Shown here piece after piece: positions 1-10,539 of a stretch of 64,000 nucleotides of DNA. Position 1 is the first letter of the stretch. Each line of letters starts with the position of its first letter. Source of the stretch: Hydractinia symbiolongicarpus (lineage: Eukaryota; Cnidaria; Hydrozoa; Anthoathecata; Hydractiniidae); contig NC_079881.1 in the NCBI RefSeq assembly GCF_029227915.1, positions 17,583,501-17,647,500 of the forward strand, given 5' to 3'. A model generated the notes under the pieces. That model worked only from the letters and a program-made list of their open reading frames with translations. It ran no database searches and was not told the DNA's origin. Position numbers and translations under genes: made by a program.

Positions 1-2492
1 GGCCTATATTTCTATGAAATAGTAAAAAAAAAGGGTATAAATAAAACACTGAGTAAATAATTCAGCTATTTGGACAGCTAAAAAAGGGTTACTGCTACCT
101 TAATACCTTTAGAATACTTCTAAATTTAGCTGTTTTTTTTCAAAGAAAGTATCTGTAAAGCATTCTTGAAAGAATGGTCATTACCAAAATGTCATAAAAT
201 TAAATAGCAGGAAATGGGCTAGTGTTATCATTTTTTTAAAAAAATTTTTGAGCCAAGAATTATTATAAAAAGTTTGTTCGTTCATAGTCAAACGACATTT
301 AGAGGATTTAGGCAGTAATATTATGAAATCCTCTTTTGTCAATAAAATCTCCCTTCTGAAGTCTGGAGGCCTAAATTTTGTCAATGAGTTTGCAAACAAG
401 TAAAACTGCTATGAACGCTGTCAAGTCACAAGTCAAATGCAAAATTATTTCAACACTTTCAAGACATCCACATGTCCCCTTCTACGCATGCAATTTGTGT
501 TTAGAGCAATAAAATGACAATGAATAAATTTTAAGCCTTAAACTAGATTACACAGCTGAAAAAGTGTCGGTACAGTATGCATGGTTACAAAAAAGTGTTC
601 TCAAAGTTTTGTGTTGAAACAAAGCGGTAGAATCCTCCATCAATGGGCAAACTAATTTAAAAACATAAACATCAAAACATTCTATTTGCAAATATCGATT
701 TACAATGTAAGATGTAAACACTTCACAAGCAATGAGTGTAAACATTGCAAAGATAAAGAAAAGGTTAAACCATTTTCAAATTGTCAACAAAGTTATTTGC
801 ATTGAAATATTAACCACAAATTTCATGCATAAATAATTATTGATTTCGAGAGTACAGATCATTCACTTGCTTAGATTTTTGCTGGAAAAGCTGTTACAAT
901 GTTATAAATAATTAAATTATGACTAAAAATTTATCCTCACACAAAAAAACACCAGAGTAAAGTAAAAGAAAACTGATTTGCATTAGCATAACATTATTGT
1001 TTTAGTAAAATACTTTCACAATTTTAAGAGCCACTTATAATAAAACTTTGCAGGCAAGGGTGTGAATAATTGAGCATTATGTAGGTGTCTGAAATTGTTA
1101 AATGCAAATTATGAAAATATTTTAGAGGATTAAAAAAAATATCGTAAAACAAAAACCACCAGTAGTATATTCTTTTGTTTAATTCATTTTTCACCCACAC
1201 AGAAAAATATCCAGCTGCCAATTTTGTTGAAACGGAAAAATAAAGTATACATTGATAAATCTATTATATGGATTTTACATCTTTAATTAATTTTGATATG
1301 TTTGTAAAATAAAAAAAATAATATGTCGGATGTAAATCTATTTTAGCATGAACACTTAAGACAAAAATGTCAAGATATAAATATTCTGTTGTTCTTAAAA
1401 TACATATTAACAAATCATACTGCAAAAGAAAAATTCAAAAATGTCTACAGATTTAACAAAATTAATTTTGTGAATCAAGTTGAATTTAATTTTTTTACAT
1501 TCGAATTAGAAAGCCCATACAATTTTATTTTTACTGGAAAAAATTTAGCTACCTTTTTTCCACAAGTACAAAAACTTAAAATCCCAACATATGTATATAC
1601 ATTTCATTATCAAAAATTGCATTAGCACAAAATGTGTATATATATGATAAAACAATTTACACCCTGCATAATGGACATGCAAATCATGCACATACGTTAG
1701 CCCTATGTTTGGAATTGTATACAATTTTGAAATTGTAGTTGTAGACAACATTCTATTGTGCACAATATTCTGATACTCACAAATAAGAACAGTATAAAAA
1801 AGACTAGCTTAATTTATAATAGTTAAAAAGTAAAATACAAAAAAGACATAATATAGACGTTTCTTTTAGACTATTATGTGGTATACATCTTCGTTTGAGA
1901 CATTTTTACACGTTGTTGTTATTTCCATTTATTTAAATTTTTGTTCGCAGTAGCGCGTCTTAATATTTCTTGCCCCTCTTTGTATGTCTACATTATTCAC
2001 AAGGGTAAAATCAAAGCATGTAAAATATCTCGTTCGCATCCTATGATCGACCAGCTTATACATAATTGAAAACCTGGAAAATCCAGAAAAATAATAATCT
2101 TTATCTAATACATTGATATAAAGTTCCCAAACACAAATTTGGCATCAATTTTCTTTTTTTGTATTAAATGCTATTGTTATATTTGTTATATCTGTGCGAT
2201 TACAGTACAGTGATCAGGTTGCTTCTTTTTGTTTTGTTTCAAATAGAATAATTTTCACTGGTGCAAAAACGTTTCAACAGGGAGATCTATACCTATGCAA
2301 CATATCAACACAAATGTCCTGAAGAGGATTATTGTGGCACTACGTAACTTTTACAGACTAGAAAAATCCCAGGGAAAATCTGGTTTTTGAACGCAAATAT
2401 TAAAGTTTTTTTAATGATGGTGGTTATTTTGTGATCTAGAATAAGTCACACACTTCAACAATAATAAAGTAGATTTATAATAAATGTGTTAC
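1..2492. other. AT-rich non-coding stretch, presumed PKC intron
   Basis: No convincing exon, RNA gene or repeat was found. The PKC-type first exon at 2493-2644 points leftwards on the minus strand with a splice donor, so this stretch is most simply the start of a PKC intron. I looked on the minus strand for the second half of the C1A finger, which should follow directly in the protein, and did not find it. The next exon is therefore probably beyond the left edge. Confidence 0.4.
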
Positions 2493-2644
2493 CATATAAA
2501 ATCTTTACAATGTGCACAAAACGTTGGCTGCTTGAAAAACTTTGGTACAAATTTGTGGTCTTTGACTTCAAATACATTTTTCTCTCTAATTGCACCTCTT
2601 CTATTGAACCCCCTTACTGTTGCCTGTTCTCTTTTAGAACTCAT
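2493..2644 (-). CDS. PKC: Conventional protein kinase C, first coding exon (copy 1)
   Basis: On the minus strand an ATG at 2644 opens 50 codons plus two bases, ending in a GT donor (GTAACA) at 2492. The peptide contains a PKC pseudosubstrate ([10 protein letters not shown], with Ala in the phospho-acceptor position). The start of a C1A diacylglycerol/phorbol-ester finger follows: the His of DHKF, FFKQPTF, then CAHC and DFIW. In conventional PKCs the pseudosubstrate occupies the active site until Ca2+ and diacylglycerol recruit the kinase to membranes. The exon stops inside the Trp codon, the same phase as the copies at 6125 and 9821. No other PKC exon is seen nearby. It is either one of several alternative first exons of a gene lying to the left, or a relic. 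The intact frame and consensus splice site favour a real exon. Confidence 0.82.
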
Positions 2645-2719
2645 AATAAATCTTGCAGGTTCTTCTTATAAAATAAAGTACTCCAACATGCAGCTAGCTA
2701 ATTTAACCTAAAGCAGGGG

Positions 2720-4570
2720 TTAGACAAAATGAAACTGCTCTGCTGATTTTTTAGTTAACTATACAGCCAGCTAGCTAATCTTTCAGCTAATAGTTTGATC
2801 TGCTCTTTAGAAATACTTGTGCATTTGATTTATAATATCAAGCATTTCCAAGTCCAAGAATTAAAACTTTAAAGGGAAATAACTTGAAGTTTGCTGCTTT
2901 TCCTAGCTTCTCGATCAACCCACTACAAACCCGGTGATAGCTCCCCAGCAAATATTGTTATTGCTGTGTTGCGGGATTTGTTCTTTCTGCGTCTTAAACG
3001 CGTATCGAAAAACTGGCGGAAAAACAATAATTTTTTTTAAAAAACAACTCCTTCGCAGAGGTTGGTTTCCAATTTTTGCACCGCGCCTTTCTCTAATTTT
3101 TGCAGGGCAACACGCACACTAGAATAAAAATACAGAAAAAAATAAGCGTGGGAGAGGGACGAAAACTCCTTAATGGCTATTGAACCATAATGACATGAAA
3201 GATTAATAAGGAGACGAATACGAAGTCAAATAGAATTATTTAAACCTGCTTACACCGATTCCAATAAGAAGGAAAGAGGGAGGGTGATAAGTTAATAATA
3301 TTACACCAACGCCGAACACGAATAAAAACACAAACACAAAAACAATCTCGATCTCCATAATTTATCTTTTTTAAAAATTAATATAATTGACACGTGTTCA
3401 GTAAGGAATTCAAGTCAACCACACGAAAATGCATCATGTCATTCCATTAAAAGGTTTGTGGTGTTATGTTTTTGTCATCATGGATGTATAACAAAAACCA
3501 ATGAAGGGGAAAATATAATGTCGCCACAACTATTAAAGTGAGATTTACAAGCATTTAACAGAATAGCGCACCATAACATTAACATGAACTTCCAACTTAC
3601 TGAGTCAAGTCAGAGATAACATGCACTAATGTACATTTCTACAACTAACAGGTATTAAAAGATTTTTCGGCAAACAACTAGTTAGTGTGAAGTGATTTCT
3701 TGTCAATTTGGTCTTTGTTTTGCAAACCCCGTCACTTTGAGGTGCAAAATATAAAACAATTTTATTTACTGCTCTTTGCAATAAACTTTATTTACAAAAA
3801 TAATAATTTCTTGATTGGATAATTTTGTTTGCCACTACAAAAAACTTAATGTGCTCCGTGTGAACATCGGAGTTCTGTTGTCTAAAGCCGGCGATAATTG
3901 AGTCGTTGCACTTTGATTAGATGTTTCTTCTACAAATGGCCTCTTTTATTATTTAAAATGCCTTATTTTGTTTTCGACTAGTTGTTTTTTGCAAAAAATG
4001 TTGAAAATGCTTCGGTTTTTACTGCTTTTTAACCAATCAAAACACTCGATCTAATTACAGCGAATGCGTAGAGAAGGTTTTAAAAAAATATGAAACAAGA
4101 ATAAAAGAAAGAAAAAAACAATGTCCAAGAAAATGGAACTTCAATTAGCAAATGAGTGCTGGGGAAAAAGGTTTCTGCAATGTGTTGAGCCTCCAATGTG
4201 TGGGGCCTTCAATATGTGAAGCCTACAAAAAACAAGTTTTAAAAACCGTTTACGAAGTCAAGATGAAATAATTTAAAATTGTCTCAGTTTTAAGGCAAAA
4301 TTCGCACAAAAGGCAAGCATATTTTGCTTAATGTCTTCCGTTTTCTGGGATATTTTTTTTGCAAAGTATTCTGTCCCTCTCACTAGAAGATCTTATAAAA
4401 ACAGCTGCGGCTGCAATTCCTTTTCCACTGCCAAATGCATTTTAAAAAAAAAAAAATTTCCATGTGCAACACGTGTTCTAAGTGAACTCGTGTTTAACTT
4501 CCTACGCAACATGAATCATAACATGAAACATGAAACCATAACTTGAAGTAATGACATTTTACGTACAAAT
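2720..4570. other. Non-coding stretch between PKC first exons 1 and 2
   Basis: No exon was recognised here. Short plus-strand open frames (for example 2934-3122 and 4331-4546) have no family resemblance and no splice or promoter context. If the PKC exons belong to one transcription unit, this is intron for transcripts starting at 6.3 or 10 kb. Confidence 0.35.
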
Positions 4571-4574
4571 AAAC

Positions 4575-4601
4575 AACGCTTGCCAGCCTAAGGCAAGCGT
4601 T
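4575..4601. other. Perfect 10-bp stem hairpin
   Basis: AACGCTTGCC and its exact reverse complement GGCAAGCGTT are separated by 7 bases. The hairpin lies 44 bases past the stop codon of the small minus-strand frame at 4645-4803. It does not match the histone 3' stem-loop (6-bp stem, 4-base loop). Its function is unknown. Confidence 0.5.
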
Positions 4602-4644
4602 ATCTCTTAATAAACAGGCCTATTTTGGAAATGAAATTTAAATA

Positions 4645-4803
4645 TTAGCAGTATGGATCAGCTCTGCAAATATCCTTGTCAAATGAAATGTTCTGGTTAA
4701 CATTGAACAGTTTGCAGACTGCGGTGTTACGAACGCCAGTGCTGTACTTAAAATGAATCGAGACTGATGTTTTTTTATCATCGTTTACCCAAGAGTTAGC
4801 CAT
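4645..4803 (-). CDS. Small 52-residue open frame, unrecognised
   Basis: An ATG at 4803 (minus) opens 52 codons to a TAA at 4645-4647. The peptide begins MANSWVNDDK, has no signal peptide, and carries three Cys, two of them near the C-terminus (CRADPYC). An in-frame stop lies a few codons upstream, so the ATG would have to be the start unless an acceptor lies between. A TATAAAAG sits only about 10 bases upstream, too close to be its promoter. The composition looks protein-like rather than low-complexity. It could be an isolated small gene, a terminal exon, or chance. Confidence 0.22.
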   Translation of the reverse strand: MANSWVNDDKKTSVSIHFKYSTGVRNTAVCKLFNVNQNISFDKDICRADPYC

Positions 4804-4979
4804 GACGTAGCTCTTTTATACTGTTATGTTACTAAACTTAACATAGCATTGACATCAGCTCTCTCCAAATTGTGTCAATTATTGAACTAGTGACATAACA
4901 AGATTAACATTGACAATGAAAACACCTTGCATGTAGTAACAAAACGCACCTAATGTACCTTTTGTTTAATAGTATTATT

Positions 4980-5165
4980 TGGTAACAAAATGCATTCAGT
5001 TGGTAACAAAATGCATTCAGTTGGTAACAAAATGCATTCAGTTGGTAACAAAATGCATTCAGTTGGTAACAAAATGCATTCAGTTGGTAAGAAAATGCAT
5101 TCAGTTAGTAACATAATGTATTCAGTTGGTAACAAAATGCATTCAGTTGGTAAAAACATGCATTT
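4980..5165. repeat. 21-bp minisatellite (7-residue periodic frame)
   Basis: About eight tandem copies of a 21-bp unit (ATGCATTCAGTTGGTAACAA plus A). Because 21 is divisible by three, the plus strand reads as repeats of MHSVGNK, and the minus strand is open too. Degenerate pieces of the unit (AACATGCATT-like) trail on to about 5440. This is a repeat and not a gene: there is no promoter, splice context or non-repetitive coding sequence. Confidence 0.9.
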
Positions 5166-5611
5166 GGTAGCAGCCTGCATTTGTCAGCAACGTGCATCCA
5201 TTTGGTTACAAAATCAATTTGACAACAACATGCATTTAGTTACAAAATGCATTTATTAAACAATACCAGCGCTTGACAACAACATGCATTCGGTTATAAC
5301 ATGGAATCGTTTGATTACAAACAACATTGGCAAATAACATGCATTAACATCCCGCATTTGATAGCATCATTCATTTTTGGTATCAACAATCATTTAGTGA
5401 CAACCTGCATTCATTTCGCAACCATTTGCATTTGATAACTGTACGTATTTACTAGGAATGCTTGAAATAATAACCCACACGATTACTAGTAGCCAGGAGG
5501 TAGCAACAATGCAACAAAGCGAACTTGATAATAACATGCTATACCTGCATTTAGGTTTGACTTACTGGCAGGACATATACAAGTACACTTTTTTGTGCAT
5601 CAATAACATAA

Positions 5612-5690
5612 TGCCTGTCTGTGAGTGGGATTCGATCCACAGTCTTCAGAACTGTGAGCTGCAGACGAATTACACTGCGTGAGGCAATGC
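5612..5690 (-). repeat. tRNA-derived SINE-like head (degenerate)
   Basis: Read on the minus strand, this has a pol III B-box-like GGATCGAATCC (plus strand 5628-5638). Upstream is an A-box-like CACGCAGTG region, and a 5-bp stem with a 7-base loop sits in the anticodon-arm position. The T-arm does not pair properly, so it is not a functional tRNA. It is best read as the tRNA-like 5' part of a decayed SINE. Confidence 0.4.
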
Positions 5691-6124
5691 ACAAATGTGC
5701 CACGAGAAACCATCATCTACACTTCTTTAGGACTTGACATATTGAGTTACAAACTTCTTACACGTCTATTATTACATTTGTGAACCAAGAATGCGTTTAA
5801 TTTCTATATTGCAAAGACCTACAGCCTTTCAGACAGAAAATGCAAGCCAAAGAACTGTATTATAGATGATTTTTATGCTTAAACGAATAAAATTGGTACG
5901 GATAGGGTCAAGTCTACACAATTATAAAAACCGGTCATTATTGCACCTAAGAATTGTGAAAGCAATCTACCTAAAAATTGAGATGCGGAAACCATTATGG
6001 GATGCGACTTCGCTAAGAGGGCTTGTTAGGTTTATATATTTGTCCGCAGTCAACAAGCTTTGCGGACGATGTTGTATAAAATGTAGGAATTAATTTTTAT
6101 AAAAAAATACTATGTCAAACTCAC

Positions 6125-6324
6125 CAAATGAAATTTTTGCAATGGCAGCAAAATGTGGGATGTTTGAAAAAGTACGGTACAAATTTATGCTCCTTCACAA
6201 GAAATATTTTCTTTTTTCTTAAAGCACCCCTCCGGGAGAACTTCTTTTTCGCATCTTCACAACAGCTTTGATCGATGTTTTCATTGATATCTTTTGTTGC
6301 TGACATTGCTTCGCATGATCTCAT
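6125..6324 (-). CDS. PKC: Conventional protein kinase C, first coding exon (copy 2)
   Basis: The minus-strand frame opens at ATG 6324; a second in-frame ATG at 6306 gives the N-terminus [10 protein letters not shown], which I prefer. It ends with a consensus donor GTGAGT after the first two bases of the Trp codon. The peptide carries a pseudosubstrate ([10 protein letters not shown]) and the beginning of a C1A finger (KEHKF, then CCHCKNFIW). This is the same architecture and splice phase as copies 1 and 3, but the variable N-terminal 25 or so residues are unrelated. Its pseudosubstrate is more basic on the C-terminal side (RKKK) than the other two. An alternative first exon of one PKC gene is the simplest reading; a separate duplicated gene whose other exons are lost is possible. 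Confidence 0.85.
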
Positions 6325-6569
6325 GGGAAATAGTTCGCATGATTTTATAGGTATGTTTTAATAGGGCATTCACAACCTTTCATATTTCTTCTTTCATCAT
6401 TTACACATACAACCTGTAACTAAAGTTTCGCTAAGAATCTTGTATTCAGATGAAAAGTTTGATTTGAATTAATTTAGACAATACAACTATGTCATTTCAT
6501 ATCCAGACATTAATACTTAATTTTAGATTTTAAGAGATCGAGTGGAAAGAATTTAACTTTGACGGTAAA

Positions 6570-6910
6570 ATGGGACAAAATTAACGACAATAGCAATAAA
6601 AATAACGACAAAACAACGACAAAACAACAACAAACAGCGACCAGTCAGTTTCTTATAAAATGGTTTCTTATAAAGAAAAACGTGTTGTAACTGCGAGAAA
6701 AAATAACAATAAGAGTGGAACGCAACGACATTGACATGCTGAGAGAAAAATAAAACAAAAACGAAACACAATTGACACAGCAATAAAAAATTTAGCAATA
6801 ACGACAATAACAACAACAATAACAATAAACAGGAGATAATGAGAAGAACACAACACAAAGAACAATAACAACGACAGCAGCAATAAACAACAGACAATGA
6901 GAAGATTTGC
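6570..6910. repeat. AAC/GAC/AAT low-complexity tract
   Basis: Imperfect trinucleotide-like runs of AAC, GAC and AAT give long Leu/Val/Cys-rich open frames on the minus strand. These frames are compositional artefacts. Confidence 0.7.
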
Positions 6911-7154
6911 AACGACATAATTCTAACAGCAACCACAAAGGGATGTCCAACAATATTAGCAACTTAAGCTAAAAAAAACTCGCCGAAAACGATAGTTGGC
7001 TATAACGGAACACATTACTATATTATTTTCATAAACAACAAACATCTTCTCACTACGATACTATTGAATTGCTAAGTAAACGTAAGCACCCTCCAGCTGA
7101 TCAAACAATATTTTTCAAACGCGAAAGTAGCAAGTTCAGTTAGTAAGCAAGTTT

Positions 7155-7262
7155 TTATGCTAAGAAGATTCGAAACTTAGCTGGCTGTTTATTTTCAACC
7201 TTCTTAGACGCGTCACTACTATCTGTTTTTGCTGACATTGCCATGATTTTCTTGATGTACAA
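7155..7262 (-). pseudogene. Possible fourth, degenerate PKC-type first exon
   Basis: The minus-strand start region (about 7250: GCAATGTCAGCAAAAACAGA) closely resembles the start of the PKC exon at 6306 (GCAATGTCAGCAACAAAAGA). The frame then reads MSAKTDSSDA and ends PAKFRIFLA. The pseudosubstrate and C1A start are absent, and no good donor follows. This may be a decayed or truncated copy of the same first-exon module. The resemblance is confined to about 24 bases, so confidence is low. Confidence 0.25.
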
Positions 7263-8153
7263 AACATTACGCGATGCGTGACAATTTCGGCTAATTATAA
7301 AGATTGTTATTGAATCACATCTAATCAAATTAACCACACAATGTCTATTGATAATCGTGGTGGAGAGTGTAAACACAGATATGAAACTTCCGCGTGTGTT
7401 AGTAATACTGCATATGAAAACCCGCGAAAATATTCTTAAAATATGGTTGCCATTATGATTTCATATTTACCAACGCAAAGTGCCTTAAGCGGGTTTGGTT
7501 GCCTTGGAAGAACGAGCGAACTATTTAAGAAAAAATGGATGGGTAGTACTTAACGCTGCGGTGTGCAGTGATGGACATAGCAAGATTGAAGTCTAATGTT
7601 GTAGTCTTGTTTTTAAGTGTTAAAGAAAGGGAAAGAGTAAACTTGATAGGTGGGGGAGTTGGAGACGAGATGTCAGTTATGTGATTTGTTGTTTCAAGGG
7701 AACTTTTTGTCATTTTTGTTATTGGAGTGAAAAGGTTTACATTTTTAAAACAGGGACATTGTTTATTTGACACTGAAGTTGATTGGTGACGTTAAATTGT
7801 TTGGAGAGGTTAATCTTCATCATTTGTGTTATTTCTTTCAATTCCCATCGGAAATTGTGTCCATCCTTAGATTTGTGACGATGGTTGTGGAAAGTGAAAC
7901 AGCGATATTACAATTTTTTTTAACAACTTTCCTTTTGCATAAATCGCATAGGTGTGGTATTTCATGACTCTTCTTTGTTATCTATTTGACATCATAATAT
8001 TTAGTTCCCAAACCTCAGCCCCCAGAACCTTATATGAGGGCCATTACTCTTTTAATTCTTTTGAAGTATTTTTTAATCCGTTATAAAAAACTTCCGTTAT
8101 GATTATGTTTAGAATTTCACAAGGTCAATTTCTATAACATCTAATAGCTTTAA

Positions 8154-8207
8154 CACGTGATAGCTTAAACACGTGATAATTTTATCACGTGATAATTTTA
8201 CCACGTG
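8154..8207. promoter_or_regulatory. Four CACGTG E-boxes at exact 16-bp spacing
   Basis: CACGTG occurs at 8154, 8170, 8186 and 8202, each inside TCACGTGATA or ACACGTGATA, with a fifth isolated copy at 8281. CACGTG is the canonical palindromic core bound by bHLH and bHLH-ZIP factors (Myc/Max, MITF/TFE, USF, CLOCK types). The array lies between two PKC first exons and could be an enhancer. It could equally be a short 16-bp tandem repeat with no regulatory role. Confidence 0.45.
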
Positions 8208-8490
8208 ATAACTTTTACGCATAAGACCTTTTCACCACTAATACGACTTCTCGCATTAGGGCTGTTTACATGAGAGGCGGCACGTGACATTTTCCGGAAT
8301 GAATTGTGTCTCGTTGTATGGAAGACGGTTAACGAGATGTTTGTTTCTTTTTTTAAAGAAATATGTAGAAGTTACCTCGTTTGTCCTGTGACGGTGTGTT
8401 TATACGAAGAAAAACATTTCGCCTTAGCCGGGACGGGACAAACTAGTCCTAGGGCAATTTTTTCAATTAAATACAAAATTCTTTTGAGTA

Positions 8491-9060
8491 CAGTCGACGC
8501 TCGATATCTCGAATACCCGTTATTTCGACCTTTCGCCGTCTCGAAATATTTTTCCGATCCATTCAGTCAATGCAAGTTCTTGTAAGCCAAATTACGTTCT
8601 ATATCTCGAACTTTGTTGTTTCGAACTTTCGCTTTTTCGAACTATTTTTCCAGTTCGTTAAGTTGATTTTATCACGTTATCCCGAACTTATCCCTTATTT
8701 TTCGAACAAAAACATTTTATAAAAATTTTAATTTTATATTCAATTCATTCATAAAATAGTCTTTCGAATGTTTACAATTTGTGTCTTTTGAAATCCTTCT
8801 CATCTCAAAAATGACTACCAAGCGAATGCTTGTGATAAAAACGTTGGCTGAAAAATGCAATGCTTTAAACGAATACGGACCAAGTCGACGAGTAAAGATG
8901 TCTAATCAAGAACGTAAACTTTCGCAAGCAACTACTAGTGTTTCGCTATCTAGAACTTAATAAAACGCCTTCGACGCTCAAAATCTCGACTTACCTTTGT
9001 CTCGAACTTTCATTTGGATATATCGAGCTTTTTCGTCGGCCTCGTTCAGTTATACAAACC
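8491..9060 (+). mobile_element. Decayed pogo/Tigger-type DNA transposon remnant
   Basis: A TA dinucleotide (8489-8490) is followed by CAGTCGACGCTCGATATCTC, a terminus typical of Tigger/pogo elements, with further TCTCGAA and TTTCGAA repeats. At about 8811 an ATG opens a short frame (MTTKRMLVIK, then EKCNALNEYGPSRR) resembling the N-terminal helix-turn-helix of CENP-B/pogo transposases; it stops after about 50 codons. A second terminus-like block (TTCGACGCTCAAAATCTCGA, about 8973) is in direct rather than inverted orientation. This suggests nested or rearranged copies. No catalytic DDE domain is visible. Confidence 0.55.
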
Positions 9061-9388
9061 TTATAAGTGCTTTTTTTTAAATGCGTTCTTTAAATTTTAA
9101 GCAGGCACGCACTTTTAGAACAGAAGATACTGATGACGTTACAGACAAGTGGACTGATAACAACATTGAGTAGTAGTTAAAATCTTGCTGTTATTGGTGT
9201 GTCATAATATCACTTTTTCATGCTTGAATCTATTTGAAAAATCTGTCAGAAGAATCAATTCTCTAACCATGGCCGTTTTTAATACCTTCCAGAAAACGCA
9301 GATCAAAGTGTATAAGGTCAGAGACTACAAAGGTGTGAATCTATCTTTTCTGCTTAGCGTTCAGCATGGGAATAGGGTTGATAATTTA

Positions 9389-9527
9389 GGCTGTTGTCTA
9401 GTTGAGCGATTGCATGTTCGCACGACTTTCGTAGCTTAAATGGAAGCTTAAAATGCACTAGGTCCACCTTCGCAGGACCTTCGTTGATAGCAGTACCAAC
9501 AGGAATCAACAATGCTATCCTGGGTAA
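9389..9527. repeat. Dispersed repeat family 1, copy a
   Basis: This block shares long runs with 53249-53389: GTTGTCTAGTTGAGCG, GTAGCT(C/T)AAATGGA, TTCGCAGGACC and GCTATCCTGGGTAA. It contains an A-box-like TAGCTTAAATGG but no clear B box. It is probably a short interspersed element of unknown type. Confidence 0.6.
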
Positions 9528-9820
9528 CAATTTCAATAATATCAAAAATAACACGATAGAGAAACTGCATAAACTATCTCACTAATAAAAAAGTGCAACT
9601 AGCTACAATACATTCACAATAGCGACACACCCAAATCCCACTTACACTTAGGAAAACCAAAGTTGTATGTAATGCTTGGCGTGTGACCACGTTTCGGTAC
9701 GTTTGTTCCTGTAACGTCCTGCCCTATTAGCTATTCTGTGTGTGTTTATATAATGAGGGGGAAAAGAAGGAGTATATGTGAAAATAGAAGATAAAAATAA
9801 AATGTTTAAACGTGACTTAC

Positions 9821-9996
9821 CAAATAAAGTTCTTACAATGCGCGCAATATGTGGGCTCTTTAAAAAACTTCGGTATAAACTCGTGTTCCCTCACTTTAAA
9901 GATTGGTTTTTCCTTCACTGCTCCCCTTCTGTGGAACCCGGCTGGCTTCTCCTCGCTTGTCGCCATTATTTCGTCGTCTTCGTTGTTTTGAGACAT
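9821..9996 (-). CDS. PKC: Conventional protein kinase C, first coding exon (copy 3)
   Basis: ATG at 9996 (minus) opens 58 codons plus two bases and ends at a strong donor (GTAAGT). The acidic N-terminus (MSQNNEDDEI) is followed by a pseudosubstrate (FHRRGAVKEK, Ala at the pseudo-acceptor site). The first half of a C1A finger follows (REHEF, FFKEPTY, CAHCKNFIW), stopping within the Trp codon exactly as in the copies at 2493 and 6125. The donors of the three exons are about 3.6-3.7 kb apart, suggesting tandem duplication of a promoter-plus-first-exon segment. This is the most upstream of the three. A distinct PKC gene per exon is not supported, because no later PKC exons lie between them. Confidence 0.85.
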
Positions 9997-10039
9997 GCTA
10001 AAAACGTGTTTCGCTATCCTAAATAATAAACAGCTTGTT

Positions 10040-10440
10040 AAAAATTTGATAGGAGTCTCAAAAAGGTTTGATCAAGCGGCAATACAATTAGGAATAGCTT
10101 TTCAATTATTTACGTTATTTTTAATGTTGTTATCTTCATCGCTTCATCTTTTTATGATTTTTTTTCATATATAATTTGATAAACAAAGCATATAACCTTG
10201 TGTTATATATTTTTATTTTATTACTGCAGTTGTAAAGTTTTTTTAGTGAAAACGAAATGTGAATGAGAGTGGGTTCTTCTTTTTATACTTCTAAAATCTC
10301 TACTTTGACTCTTTAGCCTAAAAATGTTTTGACTTTCAACTCCATGAATCTGAATTACTTTTATGCTGATAAAGGTGTGAAGGTCGGAGTTGAATTTATG
10401 CTGGCTATACATGTGTGGTACTTCTCAAATAAACTAAATT
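10040..10440. other. Non-coding, nothing recognised
   Basis: This AT-rich sequence immediately upstream (minus-strand sense) of the third PKC first exon would hold its promoter. I see no clear TATA box or conserved motif shared with the other two exons. Confidence 0.3.
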
Positions 10441-10442
10441 TG

Positions 10443-10535
10443 CGGACAAGTTCGGATTCGAACCCACTTTAAACTTCCCGGTTTAAAGTGATAGCTTTTC
10501 TAGGGTTGACGCCTCCATAAGACACATTATCAATC
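10443..10535 (-). repeat. tRNA-like element with a 10-bp hairpin
   Basis: On the minus strand a perfect B box (GGTTCGAATCC) follows directly on a 26-base hairpin, CACTTTAAAC / GTTTAAAGTG with a 6-base loop. The A box is unclear and the acceptor ends do not pair, so a functional tRNA is unlikely. It is probably a tRNA-derived SINE fragment. Confidence 0.4.
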
Positions 10536-10539
10536 TGGC

